A stretch of 64,000 nt of DNA from Streptomyces rhizosphaerihabitans (GTDB lineage Bacteria > Actinomycetota > Actinomycetes > Streptomycetales > Streptomycetaceae): assembly GCF_025399795.1 (NCBI RefSeq), contig NZ_JAODTZ010000008.1, forward strand, positions 1 to 64,000, written 5' to 3'. Each line of letters opens with the position of its first letter. The first letter of the stretch is position 1. Under the pieces are notes generated by a model. That model saw only the letters and a list, made by a program, of their open reading frames with translations, made no database searches and was not told the DNA's origin. Below, piece after piece: positions 34,496-41,131 of this stretch. Made by a program: the position numbers and the translations under genes.

Positions 34496-34653
34496 TGGTT
34501 GTCCACCGTCACATCGTTGAAGGGCAGCAGCGGTTCGGCCCAGGGGAAGATGTACTGGAAGAGCACGTAGACCACTGCCAGGACGAGCACGAGTGAGACC
34601 AGCGCCTTCACCCACATGCTCCCCGGCAGATGCCGCCAGATCCAGCCGTACAT
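34492..34653 (-). CDS. Small conserved membrane protein (53 aa)
   Basis: Function is unknown. The 53-aa product has a short cytoplasmic start (MYGWIWRHLPGSMWVKAL), a single membrane helix (about residues 19-38, SLVLVLAVVYVLFQYIF) and an acidic outer tail (PFNDVTVDNQ). The ATG at 34651-34653 was chosen because GAAGGGA precedes it; longer frames lack a ribosome site. It overlaps pabA by four bases and lies between two sortase genes, so it could be a membrane partner of the sortases. Confidence 0.78.
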   Translation of the reverse strand: MYGWIWRHLPGSMWVKALVSLVLVLAVVYVLFQYIFPWAEPLLPFNDVTVDNQ

Positions 34654-34684
34654 GCCGTCCCTTCCGTCGCCGTACGCCAACAGA

Positions 34685-35458
34685 CTAACGGCGCAGAGCC
34701 GCCGGTTTCCCTGCCTCCACAGGCTGTGTGGAATCAAGATGTGCCCAGACGATCAACCGGTGACTGTGCCCCCACTCCGGATCACACGTGGTCAGCGTGA
34801 GATAGCGCCCCGGACGCGTATACCCGGACTTACGTGGCACGGGGTCGATCACCTCAATGTCGGAGGGCACGGTTTTGTAGGGGCCTTTGTCGATCCGGTA
34901 CGTGAACCAGGTCGACCCGTCCGTCAGCACCACCGCGTCACCCCGGCGCAGCTCGGGAAAGTCCTTGAAGGGATCCCCGTAGGTACGCCGGTGACCGGCG
35001 ACCGAGAAGTTGCCCTCCTGGCCGAGCTGGGCGGTGCCCCGGTAGTGGCCGAGCCCCTTCTCCAGGACCTGCGTGGCGGTGCCTTCGAGCACGGGCTTGT
35101 TCCACGTGAAACCAAGCCGCGGGATGTACATGACCGCGAACGGGCCGCCGTACCTGTAGGGGCCGGGCGCCTTCGGGCTCTCGGCAGCCGTGGCGCCGGC
35201 GCCACCCGCACCCGAAGAGCCCGCGGTACCGGAGGAGCCCGAGGAGCCGGACGGACCCGAAGAGTCCGACGGGGTCTTCGGCGCCTGGGTCACCGCTCCC
35301 TTCGACCACTGTTTCTGGAGTACATCGATCTGGTGGTTCATCGCGCTGTCGGCCCGGACTCCCGTCCAGAACAGCACGTAGACCACGAAGAGCACGATCA
35401 GGGTGCCGACGGTGAGGCACAGTTCACTGATCGTCCTGACGACCACTCGCACCGACAC
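34685..35458 (-). CDS. Class E sortase (third of three)
   Basis: The 257-aa protein has an N-terminal membrane helix (about residues 9-30, ISELCLTVGTLIVLFVVYVLFW), a Ser/Gly/Ala low-complexity stem (about 62-95, SGPSGSSGSSGTAGSSG) and the sortase barrel with His in VAGHRRTYG, Cys in TLTTCDPEW and Arg in HSHRLIVWA. The Cys-flanking residues (DPEW instead of TP) separate it from the other two, so its substrate range may differ. A parS-like 14-mer (35099-35112) is embedded in the coding sequence. It reads in the same direction as the pabA-sortase group, 31 bp upstream of the small membrane protein. Confidence 0.87.
   Translation of the reverse strand: MSVRVVVRTISELCLTVGTLIVLFVVYVLFWTGVRADSAMNHQIDVLQKQWSKGAVTQAPKTPSDSSGPSGSSGSSGTAGSSGAGGAGATAAESPKAPGPYRYGGPFAVMYIPRLGFTWNKPVLEGTATQVLEKGLGHYRGTAQLGQEGNFSVAGHRRTYGDPFKDFPELRRGDAVVLTDGSTWFTYRIDKGPYKTVPSDIEVIDPVPRKSGYTRPGRYLTLTTCDPEWGHSHRLIVWAHLDSTQPVEAGKPAALRR
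35099..35112. other. parS-like ParB-binding site (in sortase gene)
   Basis: GTTCCACGTGAAAC differs at one base from the Streptomyces parS consensus GTTTCACGTGAAAC. Its reverse complement is identical to the site at 39773-39786. parS sites cluster near oriC and load ParB for chromosome segregation. Confidence 0.75.
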
Positions 35459-35519
35459 AAGGTCCCCCCGGCGACAGCTCGCTCACAGGCTTCACCCACG
35501 GCTCCGCGAGGTCCGGCGC

Positions 35520-36299
35520 CTACTCCACGGGCTTCGCGTAGTGGAGATCCACTGTGCCCGAGTAGCCGGGAAGAGTCACCGCCCCGTCCTCCTCGACTTT
35601 CCAGCCGAGCCCGTAGACGTTGACGTACACCATGTAGTTCTGGATCGCCGGAGAGGCGGAGAGCGACTTCTGGAGCTTCTGCGGGTCGCCGATGGCGGTG
35701 ATCTTGTACGGAGGCGAGTAGACGCGGCCCTGGAGGATCAGGGTGTTGCCGACGCAGCGCACGGCGCTGGTGGAGATCAGCCGCTGGTCCATCACCTTGA
35801 TGCCCCGGGCTCCGCCCTGCCACAGGGCGTTCACGACCGCCTGAAGGTCCTGCTGGTGGATGACGAGGTAATCGGGTTGCGGCTCGGGGTATCCGGGAAG
35901 CTTCGCCGTCGCGTTGGGCGGGGCGTCGTTGAGCGTGACCGTGACGGCCTCGCCCTTGAGCTTCTGGGTGCCCGCGTTCTTCTCCAGCGCCGCGAGCTTG
36001 GCGTCCCCGGCCTCGCTGCTGCCGTCCTCACTGCCGGCGAGGGTGTCCACGTCGCGCCGCAGTGTGCCGTTGGACTCGTCCAGCGTCGCGTTCTTGCGGC
36101 TGCGCTCCTGAATCAGGTCGGAGAGCTTCAGCATGGACGCATCCGTACGGATGTTCGTACCCTTGGCCGTATCGAAGCTCGTGAAGAAGATGAGGCCCGC
36201 GAGGGCGAAGACGGCCACCGTGAGGACACGTACGGGCCGGAAACGGTGCGTACCGCCAGGACTGGAATCCGTCCCGGGGAAGTCGGCAGAATTGCTCAA
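35520..36299 (-). CDS. DUF881 domain-containing protein
   Basis: This is an uncharacterised but widespread actinobacterial and firmicute protein, usually near division genes (YlxW/YlxX-like). The 259-aa product has one N-terminal membrane helix (about residues 24-42, [18 protein letters not shown]), a coiled-coil-like segment (about 55-110), and a DUF881 domain with [28 protein letters not shown] and [15 protein letters not shown]. The start is TTG (36297-36299), preceded by AAGG about six bases upstream; TTG starts are rare in this window. It lies divergent from crgA with a 142-bp gap, the normal arrangement in Streptomyces. Confidence 0.87.
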   Translation of the reverse strand: MSNSADFPGTDSSPGGTHRFRPVRVLTVAVFALAGLIFFTSFDTAKGTNIRTDASMLKLSDLIQERSRKNATLDESNGTLRRDVDTLAGSEDGSSEAGDAKLAALEKNAGTQKLKGEAVTVTLNDAPPNATAKLPGYPEPQPDYLVIHQQDLQAVVNALWQGGARGIKVMDQRLISTSAVRCVGNTLILQGRVYSPPYKITAIGDPQKLQKSLSASPAIQNYMVYVNVYGLGWKVEEDGAVTLPGYSGTVDLHYAKPVE

Positions 36300-36441
36300 C
36301 GTACCCTTATCTCCTTCGGCGCCGCGGAAGCACTACGCTAACGGACGCCCGGGGGAGCGCTCAGTGTCCCCTTGTACGCTGCCCCGGAGCCCGCCCAAGT
36401 TCCCTGCGCGGCCACGCAGCGCATCGACAGGAGAGACCCTC

Positions 36442-36696
36442 GTGCCGAAGTCACGTATCCGCAAGAAGGCCGACTACACGCCGCCCCCGGCGAAGCAGGC
36501 GACCAACATCAAGCTGACCAGCAACACCTGGGTGGCACCGGCCATGCTGGCCATGTTCCTCATCGGTCTCGCCTGGATCGTTCTCTTCTACGTGACGGAC
36601 GGCTCCCTGCCGATCGACGCGCTGGACAACTGGAACATCGTGGTCGGCTTCGGCTTCATCGCGGCCGGATTCGGCGTTTCCACGCAGTGGAAGTGA
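36442..36696 (+). CDS. crgA: Cell-division regulator CrgA
   Basis: CrgA is a small membrane protein that coordinates growth and septation; in Streptomyces it delays FtsZ-ring formation during reproductive division. The 84-aa product starts [16 protein letters not shown] and has two membrane helices (about residues 31-52 and 63-82) with the conserved NTWVAP and [11 protein letters not shown] blocks. The GTG was chosen because AGGAGA lies eight bases upstream. It is monocistronic, followed by a DnaA-box cluster. Confidence 0.95.
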   Translation: MPKSRIRKKADYTPPPAKQATNIKLTSNTWVAPAMLAMFLIGLAWIVLFYVTDGSLPIDALDNWNIVVGFGFIAAGFGVSTQWK

Positions 36697-36756
36697 CCGT
36701 CTTCACTCACAGGGAAACGACCGGGGCTGCAACTCTGCCCACGGCTATCCACTGAG

Positions 36757-36956
36757 TTATCCACAACAGTTATCCACAGGTGGAAAAGAAAGACGATCTG
36801 TGGATAACTCATCCGCGGTTGACGCCGGTGTGACTGGTCCGCCGACATCCGTAAACCTGTTCGCCCCCTGTCCGACCTGGGGAAACTCGGGTCAGTGACA
36901 GGGGGCACAGTTGTTCCCGCACAGCGTGCGCAAGATCCGCCACGGTCTGTGGACAA
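36757..36956. promoter_or_regulatory. DnaA-box cluster between crgA and rhomboid gene
   Basis: Four perfect DnaA 9-mers occur in 200 bp: TTATCCACA at 36757-36765 and 36770-36778, its complement at 36799-36807, and TGTGGACAA at 36948-36956, plus weaker copies. The first three are spaced about 1-2 helical turns apart, which favours cooperative binding. This fills the 326-bp gap 36697-37022, which has no gene. Confidence 0.8.
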
Positions 36957-37022
36957 CATCACTTCTCAGGTGAGCCGGATGCGCTCTCAAGTGAGCCTGG
37001 CGGTGGTCCCGACAGCGGGGTC

Positions 37023-37934
37023 TCAGGTGAGTTGAACGGTCCTGAGCAGCGTCGTGACGACCACCGCGACCAGCATCAGCCCGGCGACCCCGTACTGGAC
37101 GAGGTTCCTCCGCTCGCGCGGCGCGTGAACCATCGCATAGCCGACGACCACACCGCCGACCAGACCGCCGATGTGCGCCTGCCAGGCGATGTTGCTCCAC
37201 CCGAAGGTGAAGATCAGGTTGATCACCAGCAGGGCGATGACCGGGCGCATGTCGTACTTGAGCCGGCGCATCAGCACTGCGGTGGCGCCGAACAGGCCGA
37301 AGATCGCGCCGGAGGCGCCGAGCGACGGCTGGTTGGGGGCGGCCAGCAGATAGGTGAGCGCGCTGCCCGCGAGGCCCGAGACGAAGTAGAGGGTGATGTA
37401 GCGGGCGCGGCCGAGAGCCGCCTCCAGAGGGCCGCCGACCCACCACAGGCTGAGCATGTTGAAGATGATGTGCGTGTAGCTGCTGGGGCTGTGCAGGAAC
37501 ATCGACGTCAGCATCCGGTACCACTGGCCTTCGGCCACGCCCTGCATGTGCCCGGAGAGCAAGGCATCGCCGAAGAGGGTGAAACGGTCGGTGAAGGCGT
37601 CGCCCACCGAGAGCTGGACGAGGTAGATCACCAGGTTGAGGCCGATCAGCACCTTGGTGACGAGCCGGGGGTCCGCCGCGACGGTGCCGCCCGCGAGAGT
37701 GCGTGGCTGGTTGGCCGCCGGGGCGTGCCCCGTGCCGGAACCGGCGCGGACACATTCGGGGCACTGGAAGCCGACAGAAGCGCTGACCATGCACTCGGGG
37801 CAGATCGGGCGCTCGCAGCGGGTGCAGCGGACGCCGGTCTCGCGGTCCGGGTGCCGGTAGCAGCCGGGCAGGCTCCGGGCGTCCTGCGGTCCCTGATCCC
37901 GCGGGCCCTGCGGGCTGCCGGGCGGCTGGTCCAT
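37023..37934 (-). CDS. Rhomboid-family intramembrane serine protease
   Basis: This polytopic protease cleaves substrates within the membrane. The 303-aa protein has a rhomboid core of six or more helices, with catalytic Ser in GASGAIFGLFG and His in AHIGGLVGG, plus HIIFNMLSLWWVGGPLE. An N-terminal extension (about residues 22-62) has a zinc-binding pattern CYRHPDRETGVRCTRC then CPEC twice, resembling a B-box finger, which is common in actinobacterial rhomboids. Natural substrates are unknown. It is downstream of the cyclophilin gene in the same direction, separated by a hairpin (38001-38032). Confidence 0.9.
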   Translation of the reverse strand: MDQPPGSPQGPRDQGPQDARSLPGCYRHPDRETGVRCTRCERPICPECMVSASVGFQCPECVRAGSGTGHAPAANQPRTLAGGTVAADPRLVTKVLIGLNLVIYLVQLSVGDAFTDRFTLFGDALLSGHMQGVAEGQWYRMLTSMFLHSPSSYTHIIFNMLSLWWVGGPLEAALGRARYITLYFVSGLAGSALTYLLAAPNQPSLGASGAIFGLFGATAVLMRRLKYDMRPVIALLVINLIFTFGWSNIAWQAHIGGLVGGVVVGYAMVHAPRERRNLVQYGVAGLMLVAVVVTTLLRTVQLT

Positions 37935-38000
37935 GGGGTCCCCTCAATCTCCGTACGGCGGCTCGCACACGGTGCCAGCGGGTCCGGGTGCGCGACGCAC

Positions 38001-38032
38001 CGCCCCGTCCATCCTTACGGATGAACGGGGCG
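38001..38032 (-). terminator. Hairpin between cyclophilin and rhomboid genes
   Basis: CGCCCCGTCCATCC pairs with GGATGAACGGGGCG (one mismatch) around a TTAC loop, 54 bp beyond the cyclophilin stop on the minus strand. Confidence 0.6.
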
Positions 38033-38085
38033 TTTGGTTCCCTGCGGGAGCCTTCGGGCTCAAGGACGGGGAGCCCGGCGCGGGC

Positions 38086-38619
38086 TCAGCGCTCGCGGAT
38101 CTCGACGACGACCGACTCGATGACCACGTCGTTGACCGGGCGGTGGGTGCGCGGGTTGGTCTCGGTGCGGGCGATGACGTCCACGACCTTCTGGCTGGCC
38201 GCGTCCGTGACCTCACCGAAGATGGTGTGCTTGCGGGTCAGCCAGGCCGTCGGGGAGACGGTGATGAAGAACTGCGAGCCGTTGGTGGCCGGGCCGGCGT
38301 TGGCCATGGCCACCAGGTAGGGCTTGTCGAAGCGAAGGTCCGGGTGGAACTCGTCCTCGAACTGGTAGCCGGGACCACCGGTGCCGTTGCCCAGCGGGTC
38401 ACCGCCCTGGATCATGAAGCCGCTGATCACCCGGTGGAAGGCCGTGCCGTCGTACAGCTTGTCCGTGGACTTCACACCCGTCGTCGGGTTGACCCACTCA
38501 CGCTCACCCTTGGCGAGTTCGACGAAGTTCCGAACCGTCTTGGGCGCGTGGTTCGGCAGGAGCCTGATGTCGATGTCGCCTTGATTGGTCTTCAGGGTGG
38601 CGTAAAGCTGCTCGGCCAC
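38086..38619 (-). CDS. ppiA: Cyclophilin-type peptidyl-prolyl isomerase
   Basis: This enzyme catalyses cis-trans isomerisation of proline peptide bonds during protein folding. The 177-aa protein lacks a signal peptide and is cytoplasmic. Active-site blocks FHRVISGFMIQGGDP and GSQFFITVSPTAWL (Arg and Phe in the usual places) are present, and the tryptophan is retained. It is monocistronic; 393 bp of intergenic sequence separates it from the divergent DUF5324 gene. Confidence 0.93.
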   Translation of the reverse strand: MAEQLYATLKTNQGDIDIRLLPNHAPKTVRNFVELAKGEREWVNPTTGVKSTDKLYDGTAFHRVISGFMIQGGDPLGNGTGGPGYQFEDEFHPDLRFDKPYLVAMANAGPATNGSQFFITVSPTAWLTRKHTIFGEVTDAASQKVVDVIARTETNPRTHRPVNDVVIESVVVEIRER

Positions 38620-39012
38620 GATCTGCCTTCCGTTGCCTTCTCTTGACTGCCCGATCCTCGCACGGTCCGGGGCGCCGGTCCCCCGACCGCCACCCCCGGA
38701 CGCACGTGCGGACGCGGTGCTCGCAGAAAACCGGTCGAGTCGCGCCGGGACGGGAGCGAGCCGAGGCGATCCGTGGCATTGTCGACGACAAGCTCCCGTT
38801 GCCCCGTATTAATCCGCTATCTCACTTGATCGACACCTGACCGGCTCCGTCTCGGGAGTCCCCGGGAGTCGGCACCCGTGACACGGATGCCCGCCCTCGC
38901 ATGCCCCGGCCCCCTAGGACGGGCATGATCCCCATAGGGGCGGAAAGGTGAACTGTGTGTCTTTGGGGGTACCCGGTATCCCCGACGTACGCCACCGAGG
39001 AGGAGGAAACCC
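38620..39012. other. Intergenic region, cyclophilin / DUF5324
   Basis: This is a 393-bp divergent intergenic stretch that must hold two promoters. A slightly A/T-richer block (GTATTAATCCGCTATC, 38807-38822) is the only obvious candidate core. No gene, repeat or structured RNA was recognised. Confidence 0.35.
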
Positions 39013-39714
39013 GTGACCCGCATCGACAGCGTGCGCGCCGCGACCGGCTCGGCGAAGGACAGCGTGCTGCACGCCGCGGAAGTGGTGGCGCCTTACGCCG
39101 ACACGGCCAAGGACAGGGCCTCGTACTACGCGAGCGAAGCGCGTGTACGGCTCGCGCCGAGGGTGTCGCAGGCCGCCGAACAGGCCCGCGTCCAGTACGA
39201 CGCCCATCTCGCGCCGCGCCTTGAGCAGGCCCGTACCCATGTGCCACCGAAGGTCGACCAGGCCGCCCAGGAAGCGGCCATCCGCACCCGTAGGGCGGCT
39301 CGTCAGGCCGCCGACTATTCCAAGCCGAGGATCGAGCAGGCGGTGGCCGCGGCCCAGCCCGTTCGGGACGAGGCCGCGGCGCGCGGCGTGGCGGCCATCG
39401 CCGCTCTGCGCGGCCAGGTCACGCCGCAGGAGATCCAGAAGCTGCTCCGCAAGCACGAGCGGCGGGCGAGGGCCGGCCGTCTCGTGAAGGGGTTGGCCGT
39501 GCTGGGGATCCTGGCGGGCGGCGCTTTCGCCGCCTGGAAGTGGTGGGACAAGCAGGCCAATCCCGACTGGCTCGTCGAACCGCCGGCCGCGACCGAGGTG
39601 CCCGAGACCGGACGTCTCACGTCGGTCGACGGGAGCGTCCAGTCCGACCTGGACCCCGAGGTCCAGGTCAAGGAAGCCGAGGAAGAGGCGGCGGAGCGCG
39701 ACGACCGCCACTGA
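39013..39714 (+). CDS. DUF5324 family protein
   Basis: Function is unknown. The 233-aa protein is a long Ala/Arg/Gln-rich amphipathic helical region (about residues 1-150) in heptad-like arrays (AARGVAAIAALRGQVT, VSQAAEQARVQYDAHLAP). A single membrane helix follows (about 158-175, GLAVLGILAGGAFAAWKWW), then an acidic C-terminal tail. The N-terminal pattern resembles apolipoprotein-like or stress-type helical repeats. GTG was chosen because AGGAGG lies six bases upstream. It is monocistronic with a very strong terminator 9 bp after the stop. Confidence 0.82.
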   Translation: MTRIDSVRAATGSAKDSVLHAAEVVAPYADTAKDRASYYASEARVRLAPRVSQAAEQARVQYDAHLAPRLEQARTHVPPKVDQAAQEAAIRTRRAARQAADYSKPRIEQAVAAAQPVRDEAAARGVAAIAALRGQVTPQEIQKLLRKHERRARAGRLVKGLAVLGILAGGAFAAWKWWDKQANPDWLVEPPAATEVPETGRLTSVDGSVQSDLDPEVQVKEAEEEAAERDDRH

Positions 39715-39723
39715 ACCGGACCC

Positions 39724-39775
39724 AACACCGCCGCGGGGCAGGAGACTTGACGGTCTCCTGCCCCGCGGCGGTGTT
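39724..39775 (+). terminator. Very strong terminator after DUF5324
   Basis: Perfect 23-bp arms starting AACACCGCCGCGGG enclose a 6-base loop (39747-39752). The last three bases of the right arm overlap the parS site that follows. Confidence 0.88.
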
Positions 39776-39786
39776 TCACGTGGAAC
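39773..39786. other. parS-like ParB-binding site (intergenic)
   Basis: GTTTCACGTGGAAC is one mismatch from the Streptomyces parS consensus and is the exact reverse complement of the copy at 35099-35112, 4.7 kb away. It abuts the terminator hairpin. Confidence 0.8.
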
Positions 39787-40159
39787 GTCGGCAGGAGGGG
39801 CGGCGAACGCCCTGCGGATGATTTACCCGCACGGTCCGCGATGACGTTTGCAACGGTCGCCGTGTGCAGCATCCATGGAGATGTTGTTAACGGAATGCGC
39901 TGAAACGATCACGCGAGGGTCGGCATGGCAGCTCACACAAGGGCCCCGGCTGAGCATGCGGCCCACTGATGCCACACCGTTCGCCCGCACGGCGGAGCCA
40001 CGGGCCTCATCCCGGCCATCTTGTTTGCGCAAAGAACTGCAACGCCTGCAAAGACACTCTTTGTGACGCACGTCACTGGTGGCACTCGTGTCGGTCCGGC
40101 CCCACTCGGAAGCCTCTTCACCAGGGGCGCACGCGCGGGCCGAAAGGGGACATACGAAA
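39787..40159. other. Gene-free stretch before tRNA-Ala terminator
   Basis: About 370 bp show no coding character in any frame and no repeat. Composition is lower in GC than the flanks (TGTTTGCGCAAAG, ACACTCTTTGTG), so a non-coding transcript or control region is possible, but nothing specific was recognised. Confidence 0.35.
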
Positions 40160-40194
40160 ACCGGCCAGCCGCCGCTATTGGGCGTCTGGCCGGT
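40160..40194 (-). terminator. Terminator after tRNA-Ala
   Basis: ACCGGCCAG/CTGGCCGGT arms with an inner CGCC/GGCG pairing are followed, reading leftward, by TTTTC. It starts nine bases beyond the tRNA 3' end. Confidence 0.8.
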
Positions 40195-40202
40195 CCGAGG
40201 TG

Positions 40203-40275
40203 TGGAGCCTAGGGGAGTCGAACCCCTGACATCTGCCATGCAAAGACAGCGCTCTACCAACTGAGCTAAGGCCCC
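40203..40275 (-). tRNA. tRNA-Ala (TGC)
   Basis: The leftward 73-nt gene has acceptor GGGGCCT/AGGCTCC with A73, D arm TTAGCTCAGTTGGTAGAGC, anticodon loop TTTGCAT (anticodon TGC) and T arm GGTTCGACTCC. CCA is not encoded. A possible promoter is TTGCGA (40353-40358) with TACTCT (40328-40333), spacing 19. Confidence 0.97.
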
Positions 40276-40456
40276 GTAAGAGGAGCGTCCGACCACAGGA
40301 ACCATCTGTCGACGGGCGCCGCAGACCAGAGTACCGGGTCACCCAGGGGATCTCGCAAAATATTGGGGGTCCCCGTGGACGACCACTCTCCGTAAGATGC
40401 TCGACGTGGTTCGCTGTCGCGAACCGCGGTACTTGGGGAAGCGATGGGGAGACGCA

Positions 40457-41005
40457 ATGGACGCCGCACAGCAGGAAGCAACCGCGAGAGCCCGGGAGCT
40501 GCAGCGGAACTGGTACGGGGAGCCGTTGGGGGCGCTCTTCCGTAGGCTCATAGAGGACCTGGGCCTGAACCAGGCGCGTCTTGCCGGGGTGCTGGGTCTG
40601 TCCGCACCCATGTTGTCGCAGCTGATGAGCGGTCAGCGGGCCAAGATCGGCAATCCCGCGGTGGTCCAGCGTGTCCAGCTCCTGCAGGACCTGGCGGGGC
40701 AGGTCGCCGACGGAAGCGTCAGCGCCGCCGAGGCGACCGAGCGGATGGACGAGATCAAGAAGTCCCAGGGGGGATCGGTGCTCAGCAACACCACACAGTC
40801 CACGACCAGTTCGGGAGCCCCGACGGTCAAGCGGGTGGTCCGCGAGATCCAGTCACTGCTGCGCTCGGTGGCTGCCGCCGGGGACATCATCGACGCTGCG
40901 GACACCCTCGCCCCGACCCACCCGGAACTGGCAGAGTTTCTCCGGGTCTACGGTGCCGGCCGTACGTCCGACGCGGTCGCGCACTACCAGTCCCACCAGA
41001 GCTGA
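40457..41005 (+). CDS. Helix-turn-helix (XRE-type) DNA-binding protein
   Basis: This is a probable transcriptional regulator of 182 aa. The central HTH is LNQARLAGVLGLSAPMLSQLMSGQRAKIGNP (about residues 36-66), an XRE-like domain preceded by FRRLIEDLG. The C-terminal part (about 105-180) is helical, with VKRVVREIQSLLRSVAAAGDIIDAADTLAPTHPELAEFLRVYG, and may be a sensor or dimerisation domain. The ATG at 40457 has GGGGAGA upstream. It is followed 126 bp later by a Ser/Thr kinase gene in the same direction, so it may be a substrate or a co-regulated partner. Confidence 0.82.
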   Translation: MDAAQQEATARARELQRNWYGEPLGALFRRLIEDLGLNQARLAGVLGLSAPMLSQLMSGQRAKIGNPAVVQRVQLLQDLAGQVADGSVSAAEATERMDEIKKSQGGSVLSNTTQSTTSSGAPTVKRVVREIQSLLRSVAAAGDIIDAADTLAPTHPELAEFLRVYGAGRTSDAVAHYQSHQS

Positions 41006-41131
41006 GCCGAGCCCGGCCGCCGACCGCCCGGCGCTGGAGGCCGTGACACCTTCCAGCCGCCGCACGTCATGCAGCCGGGCACCTCGGAAGAGGTCTCCGG
41101 ACCGACCGCCGAAGGGGAGCGACGTACGACC

